Assembly (NCBI RefSeq): GCF_002272875.1
Contig: NZ_MLAN01000009.1
Coordinates: forward strand, 1-64,000
Direction: 5' to 3'
Length of the DNA stretch: 64,000 bases
Source: Helicobacter sp. 11S02629-2
GTDB taxonomy: Bacteria; Campylobacterota; Campylobacteria; Campylobacterales; Helicobacteraceae
Shown: positions 55,794 to 64,000 of the stretch, piece after piece
How positions within the stretch are numbered: the stretch's first letter is position 1
Layout of the letters: each line of letters opens with the position of its first letter
Position numbers and translations under genes: made by a program
The notes under the pieces: model-generated
What the model saw: only the letters and a program-made list of their open reading frames with translations
Databases searched by the model: none
Told to the model about the DNA's origin: nothing

Positions 55794-56981
55794 ATGTCAA
55801 CAACTAAAGGCTACTTAAAAGTAATCTTACTTTTAGCGTTATCTAGCTTTTGCATGGGTGTGGCTGAGTTTATAGTCGCTGGAATCTTAACTAAGCTTGG
55901 GGCTAGGTACTCTTTAAGTGATGAGTTAATAGGCTATATGTCTACAGTCTATGCAGTAGGCGTAGTTATAGGTGCACCCATACTTAGCTTGCTAATCTCA
56001 CGCTTTAACTACAAAACACAGCTTGCTAGTACCATACTTGTCTTTGGGTTTTCTAACTTGGCTATTTTTATCTTTGATAACTTTTGGCTTTCTTTAGTAG
56101 CACGCTTTGTTGGCGGGCTGATGCACGGGCTATTTTTCGTTATAGCCACAGTTGTAGCTTTAAAAGTCGCCCCTAAGGCTAAGACTAGCTTTTCTTTAAG
56201 CCTTATGGTTTTAGGCCTTACTTTAGCCTTAGTAAGTGGCGTGCCTCTTGGTATCTATCTAGCAAGGTTTCATCTACTTTTTCCTTTTTTGTTTCTAGCT
56301 GTAGTTAGCTTCATAGTTAGTGGTTTAATCTTAGTTTTTATGCCGAAAATAGATTCTATAAAGCATGGTTTTAAAACCCTATTTAACGCTTTTAGATTTA
56401 AGGCTTTAAGCATAGGCTTTTTGATAACGGCTTTTACTTGTGGCTCTCAGTTTGTAAGCTATATCTATCTTAGAGTGTATTTAGAATCTTTACACTTTAG
56501 CAGCGAAGTTATAGTTAATATCTTTTTGCTTTATGGGGTAAGTGCGATTTGTGGGAATCTAGTAGGTGGAAAGATAACTGATAGGTTTGGTTCATATAAA
56601 GCTTTGATGATAGTTTTAATCTTACAAGTACTAAGCTATTCATCCTTAAGCTATATCTTTGTTTTAAAGCATGATTTAAGTATATTAAGTATTGTGCTTT
56701 TAGGCTTTTTTGGCTTTGCAAGCATAGCCCCACTAAAGATGCTTTCTTCTTTTTTAGCCCATAGATTTACACCAGATTCTATAAGTAGTACTATCTCGCT
56801 AAATGAAGGCTCTTTTAACGTAGGCATAGCACTAGCTAGCTTTGTAGGAGGCTTAAGCAGTGCTTATATAAGCGTGTTTAGTAATGGGGTCTTAAGTGCT
56901 ATCTTTAGTCTTATTAGCCTACTTTTACTTTTGATATTTATTAGAAAGGTTTACTATGGAAAAGCCTGCAAAGAAGCTTGA
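55794..56981 (+). CDS. MFS transporter (DHA1 family)
   Basis: 395 residues with twelve predicted membrane helices. The start SFCMGVAEFIVAGIL and YAVGVVIGAPI match the drug:H+ antiporter-1 subgroup (AraJ/YdhP-like), which has an acidic residue in helix 1 (GxxEF). A typical GGKITDRFGSYKAL loop lies between helices 8 and 9. The substrate is not predictable. No good ribosome site precedes the ATG, 8 nt after the maf stop, so coupling is likely. The end overlaps the start of hypD by 26 nt. Confidence 0.88.
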   Translation: MSTTKGYLKVILLLALSSFCMGVAEFIVAGILTKLGARYSLSDELIGYMSTVYAVGVVIGAPILSLLISRFNYKTQLASTILVFGFSNLAIFIFDNFWLSLVARFVGGLMHGLFFVIATVVALKVAPKAKTSFSLSLMVLGLTLALVSGVPLGIYLARFHLLFPFLFLAVVSFIVSGLILVFMPKIDSIKHGFKTLFNAFRFKALSIGFLITAFTCGSQFVSYIYLRVYLESLHFSSEVIVNIFLLYGVSAICGNLVGGKITDRFGSYKALMIVLILQVLSYSSLSYIFVLKHDLSILSIVLLGFFGFASIAPLKMLSSFLAHRFTPDSISSTISLNEGSFNVGIALASFVGGLSSAYISVFSNGVLSAIFSLISLLLLLIFIRKVYYGKACKEA

Positions 56982-58077
56982 TTATATAGGGGTTTATAGG
57001 GATGATAAGATTTTAAAAGCCTTAAGTCTTGAGATAAAGCGTGAGGCTTTAAAACTAAAAGCGCCACTTTATATTATGGAAGTTTGTGGAGGTCACACCC
57101 ACACTCTTATGAAGTACGCCTTAAAGTCTTTAATAGAATCTAAAAATCTACACTTTATCCATGGCCCAGGCTGCCCAGTATGCATTATGCCTAAGTCACG
57201 TATATCTCACGCTTATGCATTAAGTCTTAATAAAGACGTCATCCTTTGCACACTAGGAGATATGATAAAAGTGCCTGGTCTTAAAGGCTCACTTAGTGAT
57301 GCAAGAGCACAAGGGGCTGATGTAAGATTTGTCTACTCGCCTCTAGATTGTCTAAAAATCGCCAAAGAAAACAAAGATAAAAAGATAGTCTACTTTGCCA
57401 TAGGTTTTGAGACTACAACGCCTATGAGTGCAGCACTTTTAGAACAAGCAATAAAGCAAGATATAACTAACCTTTACTTTCATATAAACCACGTCTTAGT
57501 CCCACCTCCGCTAAAGCTTATCTTAAGCGACCCACTTTGCAAAGTTAACGCCCTCTTAGCACCCTCTCACGTAAGTGTTATAACGGGTGCTAAGATCTAT
57601 GAAGAGCTAGCTAGGGATTTTAAGATTCCAATAGTAGTTAGTGGCTTTGAGCCAGTAGATATGCTTCATTCAACACTTATGCTAGTAAAACAAAAGCTTG
57701 AAGATAGATACGAAGTAGAGATAGAGTACTCCCGCCTTACAGATAAAGAAGGTAACTTGAAAGCCCAAAAGATGATGGATAAGTACTTTGAACTTAGAGC
57801 TAGCTTTGAGTGGAGAGGGCTTGGTGAGATAGCAGATTCTGCTTTGAAGCTTAAAGATGAGTATGCAAGATTTGACGCTGAAAAGGTCTGGGATCTAAGT
57901 CATATAAAAGCTAAAGAGTCTAAAGCCTGTTTGTGTGGCGAGATACTAAAAGGTAAAGCTAGTCCAAAAGACTGCAAAGTCTTTGGCAAGGCTTGCACTC
58001 CTAGCAATCCTATGGGCAGTTGTATGGTAAGTAGTGAAGGGGCTTGTAGTGCTTACTATAAGTATGAAAGAGACTAA
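56956..58077 (+). CDS. hypD: Hydrogenase maturation protein HypD
   Basis: 373 residues. C44 in MEVCGGHTHT, C73 and C76 in GPGCPVCIMP, and the C-terminal [4Fe-4S] cluster cysteines in CLCGEILKG...CKVFGKACTPSNPMGSC are present. HypD acts with HypC to build the Fe(CN)2CO group of [NiFe]-hydrogenase. AAAGG 6 nt before the ATG lies inside the MFS gene. The other hyp genes are not in the window. Confidence 0.96.
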   Translation: MEKPAKKLDYIGVYRDDKILKALSLEIKREALKLKAPLYIMEVCGGHTHTLMKYALKSLIESKNLHFIHGPGCPVCIMPKSRISHAYALSLNKDVILCTLGDMIKVPGLKGSLSDARAQGADVRFVYSPLDCLKIAKENKDKKIVYFAIGFETTTPMSAALLEQAIKQDITNLYFHINHVLVPPPLKLILSDPLCKVNALLAPSHVSVITGAKIYEELARDFKIPIVVSGFEPVDMLHSTLMLVKQKLEDRYEVEIEYSRLTDKEGNLKAQKMMDKYFELRASFEWRGLGEIADSALKLKDEYARFDAEKVWDLSHIKAKESKACLCGEILKGKASPKDCKVFGKACTPSNPMGSCMVSSEGACSAYYKYERD

Positions 58078-58079
58078 AA

Positions 58080-58715
58080 ATGGAATCTAAAAATCTAGTC
58101 TTAGGAAGTGATGGCAGCTATAGCCTTTATAATGAAAACTATAAGCAAAGCTATCACGCTAAAAGCTTAGGGGCTTTAACTGAGACTATGACTAAGCATA
58201 TAAGTCCAGCCTTAGAGTTTATAAAATCTCAAAACTTAACAAACGTGCGTGTGCTAGATATCTGCTTTGGACTTGGTTTTAATGCTTTTTTAAGCTTGCT
58301 AAAACTACAAAATGCAGAGATTTTTTCACCTGAGCTTGGGGCTTTAAGTGAGATATATGACTTTCCTTATCCAAGCCTTTTAGATTCTATTAGTCCAAAT
58401 GAAGCTTTAAAAACGCTTAGCTTAGAATCTACTTTAAGCTATAAAACTAACACTTTACACTTTTTCCAAGGGAACGCACTAGAGTATATAAAAAAGTTTG
58501 AAGGTGGCTTTTTTGACATAGTCTATCAAGATGCTTTTAGTAGTGAGTATAATCCTGAGCTTTGGAGTAAAGACTACTTTAAAAGGCTTTTTTATATAAC
58601 TAAGCCTAAGTGTTTAGTTACAACTTATGCTAAGGCAAGGGCAGTTTTAGATAACGCTAGGCTTGCTGGCTTTAAGGCAACAAAATATAAATTAGGAAGT
58701 TTGTTTTATAAGTGA
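58080..58715 (+). CDS. MnmD-like tRNA (mnm5s2U34) methyltransferase
   Basis: 211 residues. The Rossmann SAM motif DICFGLGFNAF (~60-70) and FDIVYQDAFSSEYNPELWSKDYF, the DAF(S)P-x-x-x-P-E-L-W motif of the MnmC N-domain family (DUF752), are clear. Stand-alone versions (MnmD) methylate nm5s2U34 of tRNA wobble uridine. The C-terminus (KLGSLFYK) stops about ten residues earlier than I would expect for the family's basic tail. The start follows the hypD stop by 2 nt. Confidence 0.82.
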   Translation: MESKNLVLGSDGSYSLYNENYKQSYHAKSLGALTETMTKHISPALEFIKSQNLTNVRVLDICFGLGFNAFLSLLKLQNAEIFSPELGALSEIYDFPYPSLLDSISPNEALKTLSLESTLSYKTNTLHFFQGNALEYIKKFEGGFFDIVYQDAFSSEYNPELWSKDYFKRLFYITKPKCLVTTYAKARAVLDNARLAGFKATKYKLGSLFYK

Positions 58716-58757
58716 TAAAAAGCTGCATTATTTGCTATCCTCTTAAAATCTAAAAAG

Positions 58758-58763
58758 TATAAT
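58758..58763 (+). promoter_or_regulatory. mqnC: -10 box (TATAAT) for mqnC
   Basis: An exact TATAAT lies 35 nt before the mqnC ATG in an 83-nt spacer; AAGGA lies 8 nt before the ATG. Confidence 0.58.
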
Positions 58764-58798
58764 CTAAAATAAAACAAAGTAACTCAAGGAAGTTTTTA

Positions 58799-59845
58799 AT
58801 GAAAAGATATAGTGATGAAGAGATCTTAGACTTGATGGAAAATGCCAGTCTAAAAGACTTAGGCAAGCTAGCAAGTGAAGTAAAAAGTGAGCTTCATAAA
58901 GACAAGGTCACAACTTTTATAGTAGATAGGAATATAAACTATACAAATATATGTTGGGTTGATTGCAAATTTTGCGCTTTTAAAAGAAGGCTTGGCGAAG
59001 AAGGCGAGTACATATTAAGCTTTGAAGATATAGATTCTAAGATTGAAGAGCTTTTAGATATAGGTGGTACACAGATACTTTTTCAAGGTGGAGTACACCC
59101 AAAACTTAAGATTGACTACTATGAAAACTTAGTTAGCCATATAGCCAAAAAGTTCCCTAGCATTACAATTCACGGCTTTAGTGCCATAGAGATAAACTAC
59201 ATAGCTAAGGTCTCTCACCTAAGCATTGAAGAAGTTTTAAGACGTCTTAAAAAAGCAGGTCTTAGTTCAATCCCCGGTGCTGGGGCTGAGATACTAAGTG
59301 ATGAAGTAAGAGATATCATAGCACCCAAAAAACTAGATAGTGAAGAGTGGATAGAAGTGCATAGACTTGCCCACTTACAAGATATAAAGTCAACTGCAAC
59401 TATGATGTTTGGATCAGTTGAAGGTAACAAAGACATAATAGAGCACTGGAGACGCGTTCGTGACTTGCAAGATGAAACTGGGGGCTTTAGGGCTTTTATA
59501 CTTTGGAGTTTCCAGCCCGATAACACCCCTTTAAAGTCTGAGATACCTCACATCTCTAAGGCTAGCAGCCATAGATACCTAAGACTATTAGCCTGTTCTA
59601 GAATCTATCTTGATAACATAGCCAACATCCAAAGTAGCTGGGTCACACAAGGAAGTCACATAGGTCAGCTAGCACTTCTTTTTGGTGCTAATGACTTAGG
59701 CAGTACCATGATGGAAGAAAACGTAGTCGCCGCAGCAGGGGCTAGAAACTCTATGAATGAAGCACAAATGATAGAGCTTATAAGAGATATAGGTGAGCAT
59801 CCAGCTAAAAGAAATACCGCATATGAGATATTGCAAAGATACTAA
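58799..59845 (+). CDS. mqnC: Cyclic dehypoxanthinyl futalosine synthase MqnC
   Basis: 348 residues of radical-SAM enzyme. C52, C56 and C59 in CWVDCKFCAF bind the [4Fe-4S] cluster. FQGGVHPKLKIDYYENL and the FRAFILWSFQPDNTPL block are family-specific and distinguish MqnC from MqnE. It catalyses the spiro-cyclisation step of the futalosine route to menaquinone, which Campylobacterota use instead of the Men pathway. The gene order mqnC then M16 matches what I recall from H. pylori. Confidence 0.94.
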   Translation: MKRYSDEEILDLMENASLKDLGKLASEVKSELHKDKVTTFIVDRNINYTNICWVDCKFCAFKRRLGEEGEYILSFEDIDSKIEELLDIGGTQILFQGGVHPKLKIDYYENLVSHIAKKFPSITIHGFSAIEINYIAKVSHLSIEEVLRRLKKAGLSSIPGAGAEILSDEVRDIIAPKKLDSEEWIEVHRLAHLQDIKSTATMMFGSVEGNKDIIEHWRRVRDLQDETGGFRAFILWSFQPDNTPLKSEIPHISKASSHRYLRLLACSRIYLDNIANIQSSWVTQGSHIGQLALLFGANDLGSTMMEENVVAAAGARNSMNEAQMIELIRDIGEHPAKRNTAYEILQRY

Positions 59846-59859
59846 GGGAGTAAAGGCTT

Positions 59860-61188
59860 ATGAAGCAGATATTGGCATTTTTTATATTTTTAGGAGTGAT
59901 GATGGCAGGTGATATTAAGTACTTAGAGGTTAAAGGCGTTAAGATTCCAGTTATAAGTGAGATGGACAAAAACGTCTCTTTTGGTGTAATAGGACTTCAT
60001 TTTAATGGAGGAGGCGTTGTCTTTGATAAGGACTTACCTATATCTAATGCTAGTGCTTTTCTTCTAAGTAGAGGAACTAAAGCTTTAGGTAATATAGACT
60101 TTAATAAAGCCCTTGATGCTAAGGCAGTAGACCTTGAGATAGGCACTGGAAGGACTACTTTAGTCTACTCTTTAAAGTTTTTAAAACAGTATGAAGACTT
60201 TTCTATAAACATGTTAGGAGACTTACTAAAAGACCCTAACCTTACTAAAAACGCCCTAAGTGATACCATCTCTTACATGCTTGCTAATCTTGCAAGTTCT
60301 AAAAGCGACTTTGACTATCAAGCCTCTTTACTCTTAAATGAAGTTGCTTTTAAAGGCACTCCTTTAGCTAAAGATTCCTTAGGGACTAAAGAAAATATAG
60401 AAAAGCTAAATCTAAAAGATATAAAACACTATCTTGATACTAATGTAGTGCTTTCTCGCCTTGTCATAACTGCAGGTGGTGACTTAGATGATAAGACTTT
60501 AGCTCACCTTAAAAAGATTCTAGAAGCTTTGCCAGTAGGTAACGCTATAAAAATCCCTCACTTTGACTTTAGTATAACGGAGGCACAAAGAAAGGCTCTA
60601 AAAGATGACACAGCTATAAAAACTTTTAGCGGTGTACAGCAAGCTAGCATTGCATTTGCAGCACCTTTAGTTGGCATAGACCCAAGTAAAGAGGCTTATA
60701 AAGCACGTGTAGCTAGCCTTATACTAGGAGCTGGTGGCTTTGGCTCTAGAATCTTAGAAAATGTCAGAGTAAAAGCAGGGCTTGCTTATAGTGCTTATAT
60801 AAGTTTTGATATGGGGAGAGTGCTAAGTCTAGCTATAGGTGGGATGAACACAGACTTAGGAGATAACGCAACAAAGGCTATAAATCTAGTCAAGCAAACC
60901 GTTCAAAACTTCGTTGATAAGGGAGTTAGTGAGCAAGAGCTAGATGACGCTAAGAAGTTTTTAATAGGTAGTGAGCCTTTAAGAAATGAGACTATAGAAC
61001 AAAGGCTTTCTAAAAAGTATATGGCTTACTTTAATGACTTACCGCTAGATCAAAGCAAGCTTGACTTAGAAAAGGTTAAAACTCTTACTTTACCAGAGAT
61101 TAATGACTTCATAAAAAAACATGTTGAGTTAAAGAATCTAGTCTTTGCACTTGTAAAAGCACCTAGCCAACCTAAAAAAGCTAACTAG
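59860..61188 (+). CDS. M16-family peptidase-like protein without the zinc motif
   Basis: 442 residues. There is an N-terminal signal peptide (ILAFFIFLGVMMA) and two M16 half-domains: VSFGVIGLHFNGGGVVF at the start, and VVLSRLVITAGGDLDDKTL leading to FGSRILENVRVKAGLAYSAYISF in the second half. The inverted zinc motif HxxEH, expected where ISNASAFLLSRGTKALG is found, is absent, so it cannot bind zinc in the usual way. It probably acts as the non-catalytic partner of an active M16 protease, as in PqqL-like or mitochondrial pairs. Periplasmic location is predicted. It starts 14 nt after mqnC. Confidence 0.83.
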   Translation: MKQILAFFIFLGVMMAGDIKYLEVKGVKIPVISEMDKNVSFGVIGLHFNGGGVVFDKDLPISNASAFLLSRGTKALGNIDFNKALDAKAVDLEIGTGRTTLVYSLKFLKQYEDFSINMLGDLLKDPNLTKNALSDTISYMLANLASSKSDFDYQASLLLNEVAFKGTPLAKDSLGTKENIEKLNLKDIKHYLDTNVVLSRLVITAGGDLDDKTLAHLKKILEALPVGNAIKIPHFDFSITEAQRKALKDDTAIKTFSGVQQASIAFAAPLVGIDPSKEAYKARVASLILGAGGFGSRILENVRVKAGLAYSAYISFDMGRVLSLAIGGMNTDLGDNATKAINLVKQTVQNFVDKGVSEQELDDAKKFLIGSEPLRNETIEQRLSKKYMAYFNDLPLDQSKLDLEKVKTLTLPEINDFIKKHVELKNLVFALVKAPSQPKKAN

Positions 61189-61191
61189 TCC

Positions 61192-61899
61192 ATGTTGATA
61201 TACGGAAAACAAAGCTTTTTATATGTGCTTTCACGCCATAAAGATGTCATAGAAGAAGTGCTTTTAAGTAAAGAGATAGATAAGGGGCTTTTTTCTAAGA
61301 TAAGAGCCTTAAATGTACCTATAATTAGAGTTGATAACAAAAAAGCACAAAGCCTAGCCCATGGCAACAATCACCAAGGCTACTTTATGAGGATAAAAGA
61401 CTTAGAGCCTTTAGCCTTTAAAGACCTAAAAGATCTTAACTCCCTTGTAGTGCTTTGCGGTATAGAAGATGTTGGAAATATAGGGGCTATATGTAGGAAC
61501 ATCTTAAGCCTAGGAGTTGGCGGTCTTTTGCTAGATAGGCCTTTAAGTCTAGGTGCTATGGAAGGGGTTTTTAGAGCTTCAAGTGGGGCTTTGATGGATG
61601 TAAAGTTTGGCTACTCTAGTAATGTTTTAGATTCTATAAATGAGCTAAAGGCTTTAAACTTTACTCTAATAGGAGCAGATGCCAGAGGTGAAGAAACCCT
61701 TAACATAAGCTTAAAAGATGATAAAAAGCCTGTAAAATGGGCATTATTTATGGGTAGTGAGGGTGAAGGCCTAAAAAATGCAATAAAAGTAAAATTAGAT
61801 AAAATACTTTCCATAAAAATGGCGAACAACTTTAACTCTTTAAACGTTAGTGTTGCAAACGGAATCTTAATTGACCGAATTAATGCTTTATATAAATAA
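61192..61899 (+). CDS. rlmB: SPOUT (TrmH/RlmB) family rRNA 2'-O-methyltransferase
   Basis: 235 residues. A short N-terminal substrate domain leads to the SPOUT knot: motif 1 GIEDVGNIGAICRN, motif 2 around FMGSEGEGL, and motif 3 IKMANNFNSLNVSVANGI. It methylates the 2'-OH of a ribosomal RNA guanosine; RlmB (23S G2251) is the likely member, though close tRNA-acting relatives exist. In motif 3 the usual IPM reads IKM. It lies 3 nt after the M16 gene. Confidence 0.86.
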   Translation: MLIYGKQSFLYVLSRHKDVIEEVLLSKEIDKGLFSKIRALNVPIIRVDNKKAQSLAHGNNHQGYFMRIKDLEPLAFKDLKDLNSLVVLCGIEDVGNIGAICRNILSLGVGGLLLDRPLSLGAMEGVFRASSGALMDVKFGYSSNVLDSINELKALNFTLIGADARGEETLNISLKDDKKPVKWALFMGSEGEGLKNAIKVKLDKILSIKMANNFNSLNVSVANGILIDRINALYK

Positions 61900-61910
61900 A
61901 AAGGAAGGCA

Positions 61911-63434
61911 ATGAGTGAGATAGAAGGCTTAGAGAAGCTAAAAAAGCTAGATATCAAAGACATCAGGAAGGCTACCAATCTTACTCCTGCGCGTATACAA
62001 GACGTCTTAAACAAGAACTTTGAGGGCATGGAGAGAGTAAGGGCTGTAGGATTTGTAAGAATCTTAGAGAGGGAGTTTAATGTAGACTTAAGCGAGTGGA
62101 TAAAAGAGTATGATGAGTATCATAAGATAGAGCACATAAAAGTTGATGATTCCATCCTTACGTCCATACCTGCACAGTCAAATGTGCTAAATGAGTACGT
62201 TGAAAATCAAAAAAATCTAAATGAAGCCAAAAACTTTCTAAAAGAAAAAGAGAATCTAAAAAAGCAAAAAAGCTTCCCTTTTACAGCAAGTGATACCGCC
62301 ACTAACTCTAAGTCAAAAGATATAGAATCTAATAAGATAACACAGGCAAAGGCTGAAGAAAAAAGAGCTAAAGTAGATGAGGAAAAAAGAGAGCTTATAA
62401 CTCCTGCAGACTTCATAAACCCTAGTCTTGATAGCAAACAAAAAGATGAGATAAAAAAAGATGAGCTTAAAGAAGAAGGTATAGATCAAAAAGACTTTAA
62501 AGCCACTAACTTTGATGCTATAGAATCTCAACTAGAAAAAGAAAGAGAAGAAAAAAAGGCACAAAAGCGTGCTAAAAAAGATGAAGAAGAAAGGGAAGCT
62601 ATAACTTCAGCAGACTTTATAGACCCTAACTTATCTAAAACCCAAGCAGACAAGATTAAACTTAGCGAGATAGTAGAAGAAGGCATAAATAAGCACCCAG
62701 CTAAAACTAGCACTTACAACACATCTAGCAAACAAGGCTTTAGCACAGATTCTAAAAATCAACTAGCCAGTAGTAAAACCAAAAGAAGTGAGCTTCAAGG
62801 CGTGAAGCTAGAGTACTCAAACACAAGGTCTAATGATAAAAAAGTGGGTAAAGTAGTAGGTATCATCATACTTATAGTGATAATTGTAATTATTATAGTG
62901 ATAATTGCCCTCTTTGTGACTTTTGAAAACAAAAAAGAAGCCAAACTAAGAAATGCCAACTTGCAGATGGAGCACACAACAAATGCACTACCAAGTCCAA
63001 ATATGGCAAATATCACTCAAGATGAAAAAGTTATAGACGGACAAGCAAGCAGTGAAAGCCAGATAGGCACTAATGTAAATCAAAGCACGCAAAGTGCTAG
63101 TAGCACTCTAAACACCACTAGCACACAAGCAAATGAAAATAGTGCAAATGCAGTCAAGCTAACTTTTAACTCTAGTGAGCCTTTGTGGATTTACTATGTT
63201 GATTTGGATTCTAAAGTAGTTGGCGAGAGACTTTTAAAAGCACCTTTTACCTTAGATGTAAGTCATGATACTGCCTTTCACTTTGGTCATACTAACTTTG
63301 AGTTAAGTGTTAATGGCAGCAATGTCGTATTAGATAATCCTAACCCATCAAACCCTGCAAGATATCTTTTTAGTATGAAAGATGGCTTTAAAAAGATAAG
63401 TATTAAAGAGTTTAACAAGTTAGTATCCAAATGA
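61911..63434 (+). CDS. RodZ-like membrane protein with internal repeats
   Basis: 507 residues. An N-terminal helical region (~1-65) resembles a degenerate helix-turn-helix. A long charged linker (~80-315), one membrane helix (~315-337, almost pure Ile/Val) and a periplasmic Ser/Thr-rich linker lead to a final beta domain (VKLTFNSSEPLWIYYVDLDSK...), the layout of RodZ with DUF4115. Two linker blocks are near-duplicates: EEKRELITPADFINPSLDSK (~159) and EEEREAITSADFIDPNLSKT (~225). RodZ links MreB to the wall in rod or helical cells; that role is inferred. It overlaps the next gene by ATGA. Confidence 0.75.
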   Translation: MSEIEGLEKLKKLDIKDIRKATNLTPARIQDVLNKNFEGMERVRAVGFVRILEREFNVDLSEWIKEYDEYHKIEHIKVDDSILTSIPAQSNVLNEYVENQKNLNEAKNFLKEKENLKKQKSFPFTASDTATNSKSKDIESNKITQAKAEEKRAKVDEEKRELITPADFINPSLDSKQKDEIKKDELKEEGIDQKDFKATNFDAIESQLEKEREEKKAQKRAKKDEEEREAITSADFIDPNLSKTQADKIKLSEIVEEGINKHPAKTSTYNTSSKQGFSTDSKNQLASSKTKRSELQGVKLEYSNTRSNDKKVGKVVGIIILIVIIVIIIVIIALFVTFENKKEAKLRNANLQMEHTTNALPSPNMANITQDEKVIDGQASSESQIGTNVNQSTQSASSTLNTTSTQANENSANAVKLTFNSSEPLWIYYVDLDSKVVGERLLKAPFTLDVSHDTAFHFGHTNFELSVNGSNVVLDNPNPSNPARYLFSMKDGFKKISIKEFNKLVSK

Positions 63435-64000
63435 AAAACACCCTAAAAGCCCTCTTTTTAGTACTGCTTTTAAGCATAAGTTTGCAAGCAAGTCCTTTAC
63501 AGAATATAGTGCAGTCCTTTGTTGGCAACCCACTTTATATGCAAAACCTTAACTTTATAAAAAGAATCTTTCGCAATGAAGATTCTTTCTTCTTAGGTAG
63601 TGGTGAAGTTAACTTTAAAAAAGTGCTTGAGACCTTAAAGCAAAATGGCCTTTTGAACCTAAGACTAGATAGCCCAAGTAATATAAACTTAGTTTTTAGA
63701 ACTAGAACTAGCCCAGTTTTTCTAACTTTTAGTGTGAGTAATGCACTTAATGCACTAGGCTATTCTTACTTTTATATCTCAGATGCATCACGTTCAGATT
63801 CTACATTAGAGGCTACTTACACGTTAAATAGCGAAAGTATGGTTGACCCCATACTTCTAACTAGTGAGCTTGAAAAAAGAGGTTATGAGATAAATAGTAT
63901 TAATAAGATAAGTCCACTAACTTGGGAGTATGATATAACCTTGATGCACCCTAGCATTACTAATGCCTTTATAGTGGATGAAAACATAGCTAATGTAACC
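63431..64000 (+). CDS. Secreted protein of unknown function, 3' truncated by the window
   Basis: The frame begins at ATG 63431 and runs open for 190 codons to the window edge. The first ~20 residues are a signal peptide (LKALFLVLLLSISLQAS) without a lipobox Cys. The mature part is strand-rich: SFFLGSGEVNFKKVLETLKQNG, NLVFRTRTSPVFLTFSVSNALNALGYS, then an acidic-aromatic region. No family is recognised. It overlaps the RodZ-like stop by 4 nt, so the two are translationally coupled and may act together in the periplasm. Confidence 0.75.
   Translation, partial: MKNTLKALFLVLLLSISLQASPLQNIVQSFVGNPLYMQNLNFIKRIFRNEDSFFLGSGEVNFKKVLETLKQNGLLNLRLDSPSNINLVFRTRTSPVFLTFSVSNALNALGYSYFYISDASRSDSTLEATYTLNSESMVDPILLTSELEKRGYEINSINKISPLTWEYDITLMHPSITNAFIVDENIANVT

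Noticed and set aside
58080-58715. MnmD-like gene as a pseudogene truncated at the 3' end
   Set aside because: All motifs are intact and only about ten tail residues may be missing; a naturally short C-terminus is more likely.

Overview
The window is AT-rich, densely coding chromosomal DNA from a Campylobacterota bacterium. It most resembles an enterohepatic-type Helicobacter. The evidence is a three-domain NifU with NifS, futalosine-pathway MqnC, FliW, a sigma-54 promoter before flgK, a DUF115/Maf motility accessory factor, HypD, AcnB, BamD and Lon. From memory, several gene orders match H. pylori: ychF-pepA-dedA-apt-coiled coil-rpiB-M50-lepB, fliW/bamD-lon, murJ-cysS, mqnC-M16 and rlmB-rodZ-like. 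No rRNA, tRNA, CRISPR array, insertion sequence or prophage was recognised. The species is an inference.

Layout. 1-8.3 kb: end of a chemoreceptor gene, nifS-nifU, a TIGR02757 protein, two tandem FUSC membrane proteins behind a small lipoprotein, and a divergent DciA-like gene. 8.6-16.2 kb: a WecA/MraY-like transferase and the conserved ychF-to-lepB block, all on the minus strand. 16.4-19.9 kb: sigma-54 promoter, flgK, a lipoprotein and a CCA-adding enzyme. 19.9-28.1 kb, minus strand: a run of a motif-less MraY-like paralogue, murA, folE, a single-chain restriction-modification-specificity gene, crcB and a protein with a Cys-repeat tail. 28.1-31.3 kb: coaBC, a FliK-like gene and lgt. 31.6-35.6 kb: ATP-grasp gene, murJ and cysS. 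35.8-42 kb: fapA-like, a small membrane protein, acnB and cysK. 42.1-47.9 kb: proC-miaA, fliW, bamD-lon. 48-55.8 kb: FadL-like porin, ftsY, a thioredoxin-like lipoprotein, formyl-THF cycloligase, rny and maf. 55.8-64 kb: MFS carrier, hypD, mnmD-like, mqnC, M16-like, rlmB, a RodZ-like protein and a truncated secreted protein.

Most genes are housekeeping: envelope building (murA, murJ, lgt, lepB, bamD, WecA-like), motility (flgK, fliW, maf, possible fliK and fapA), iron-sulfur assembly, menaquinone synthesis and RNA processing. The most unusual items are four. (1) The 1302-residue restriction-modification gene carries two poly-G tracts, G15 and G9, placed at domain linkers; a slip in either gives a differently truncated enzyme. 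The gene wholly lacks the five-base word GATTC/GAATC that is abundant around it, and it sits 9 nt behind folE. (2) A 256-residue protein pairs a GRDP/DUF1399-like domain with a tail of ANCKS repeats, and a long compound hairpin follows the gene. (3) A membrane protein upstream of murA aligns with the WecA/MraY family but lacks every catalytic motif. (4) The word TAGATTCT/AGAATCTA (also TGGAATCT) is over-represented in genes and spacers on both strands, and once forms a perfect palindrome after nifU.
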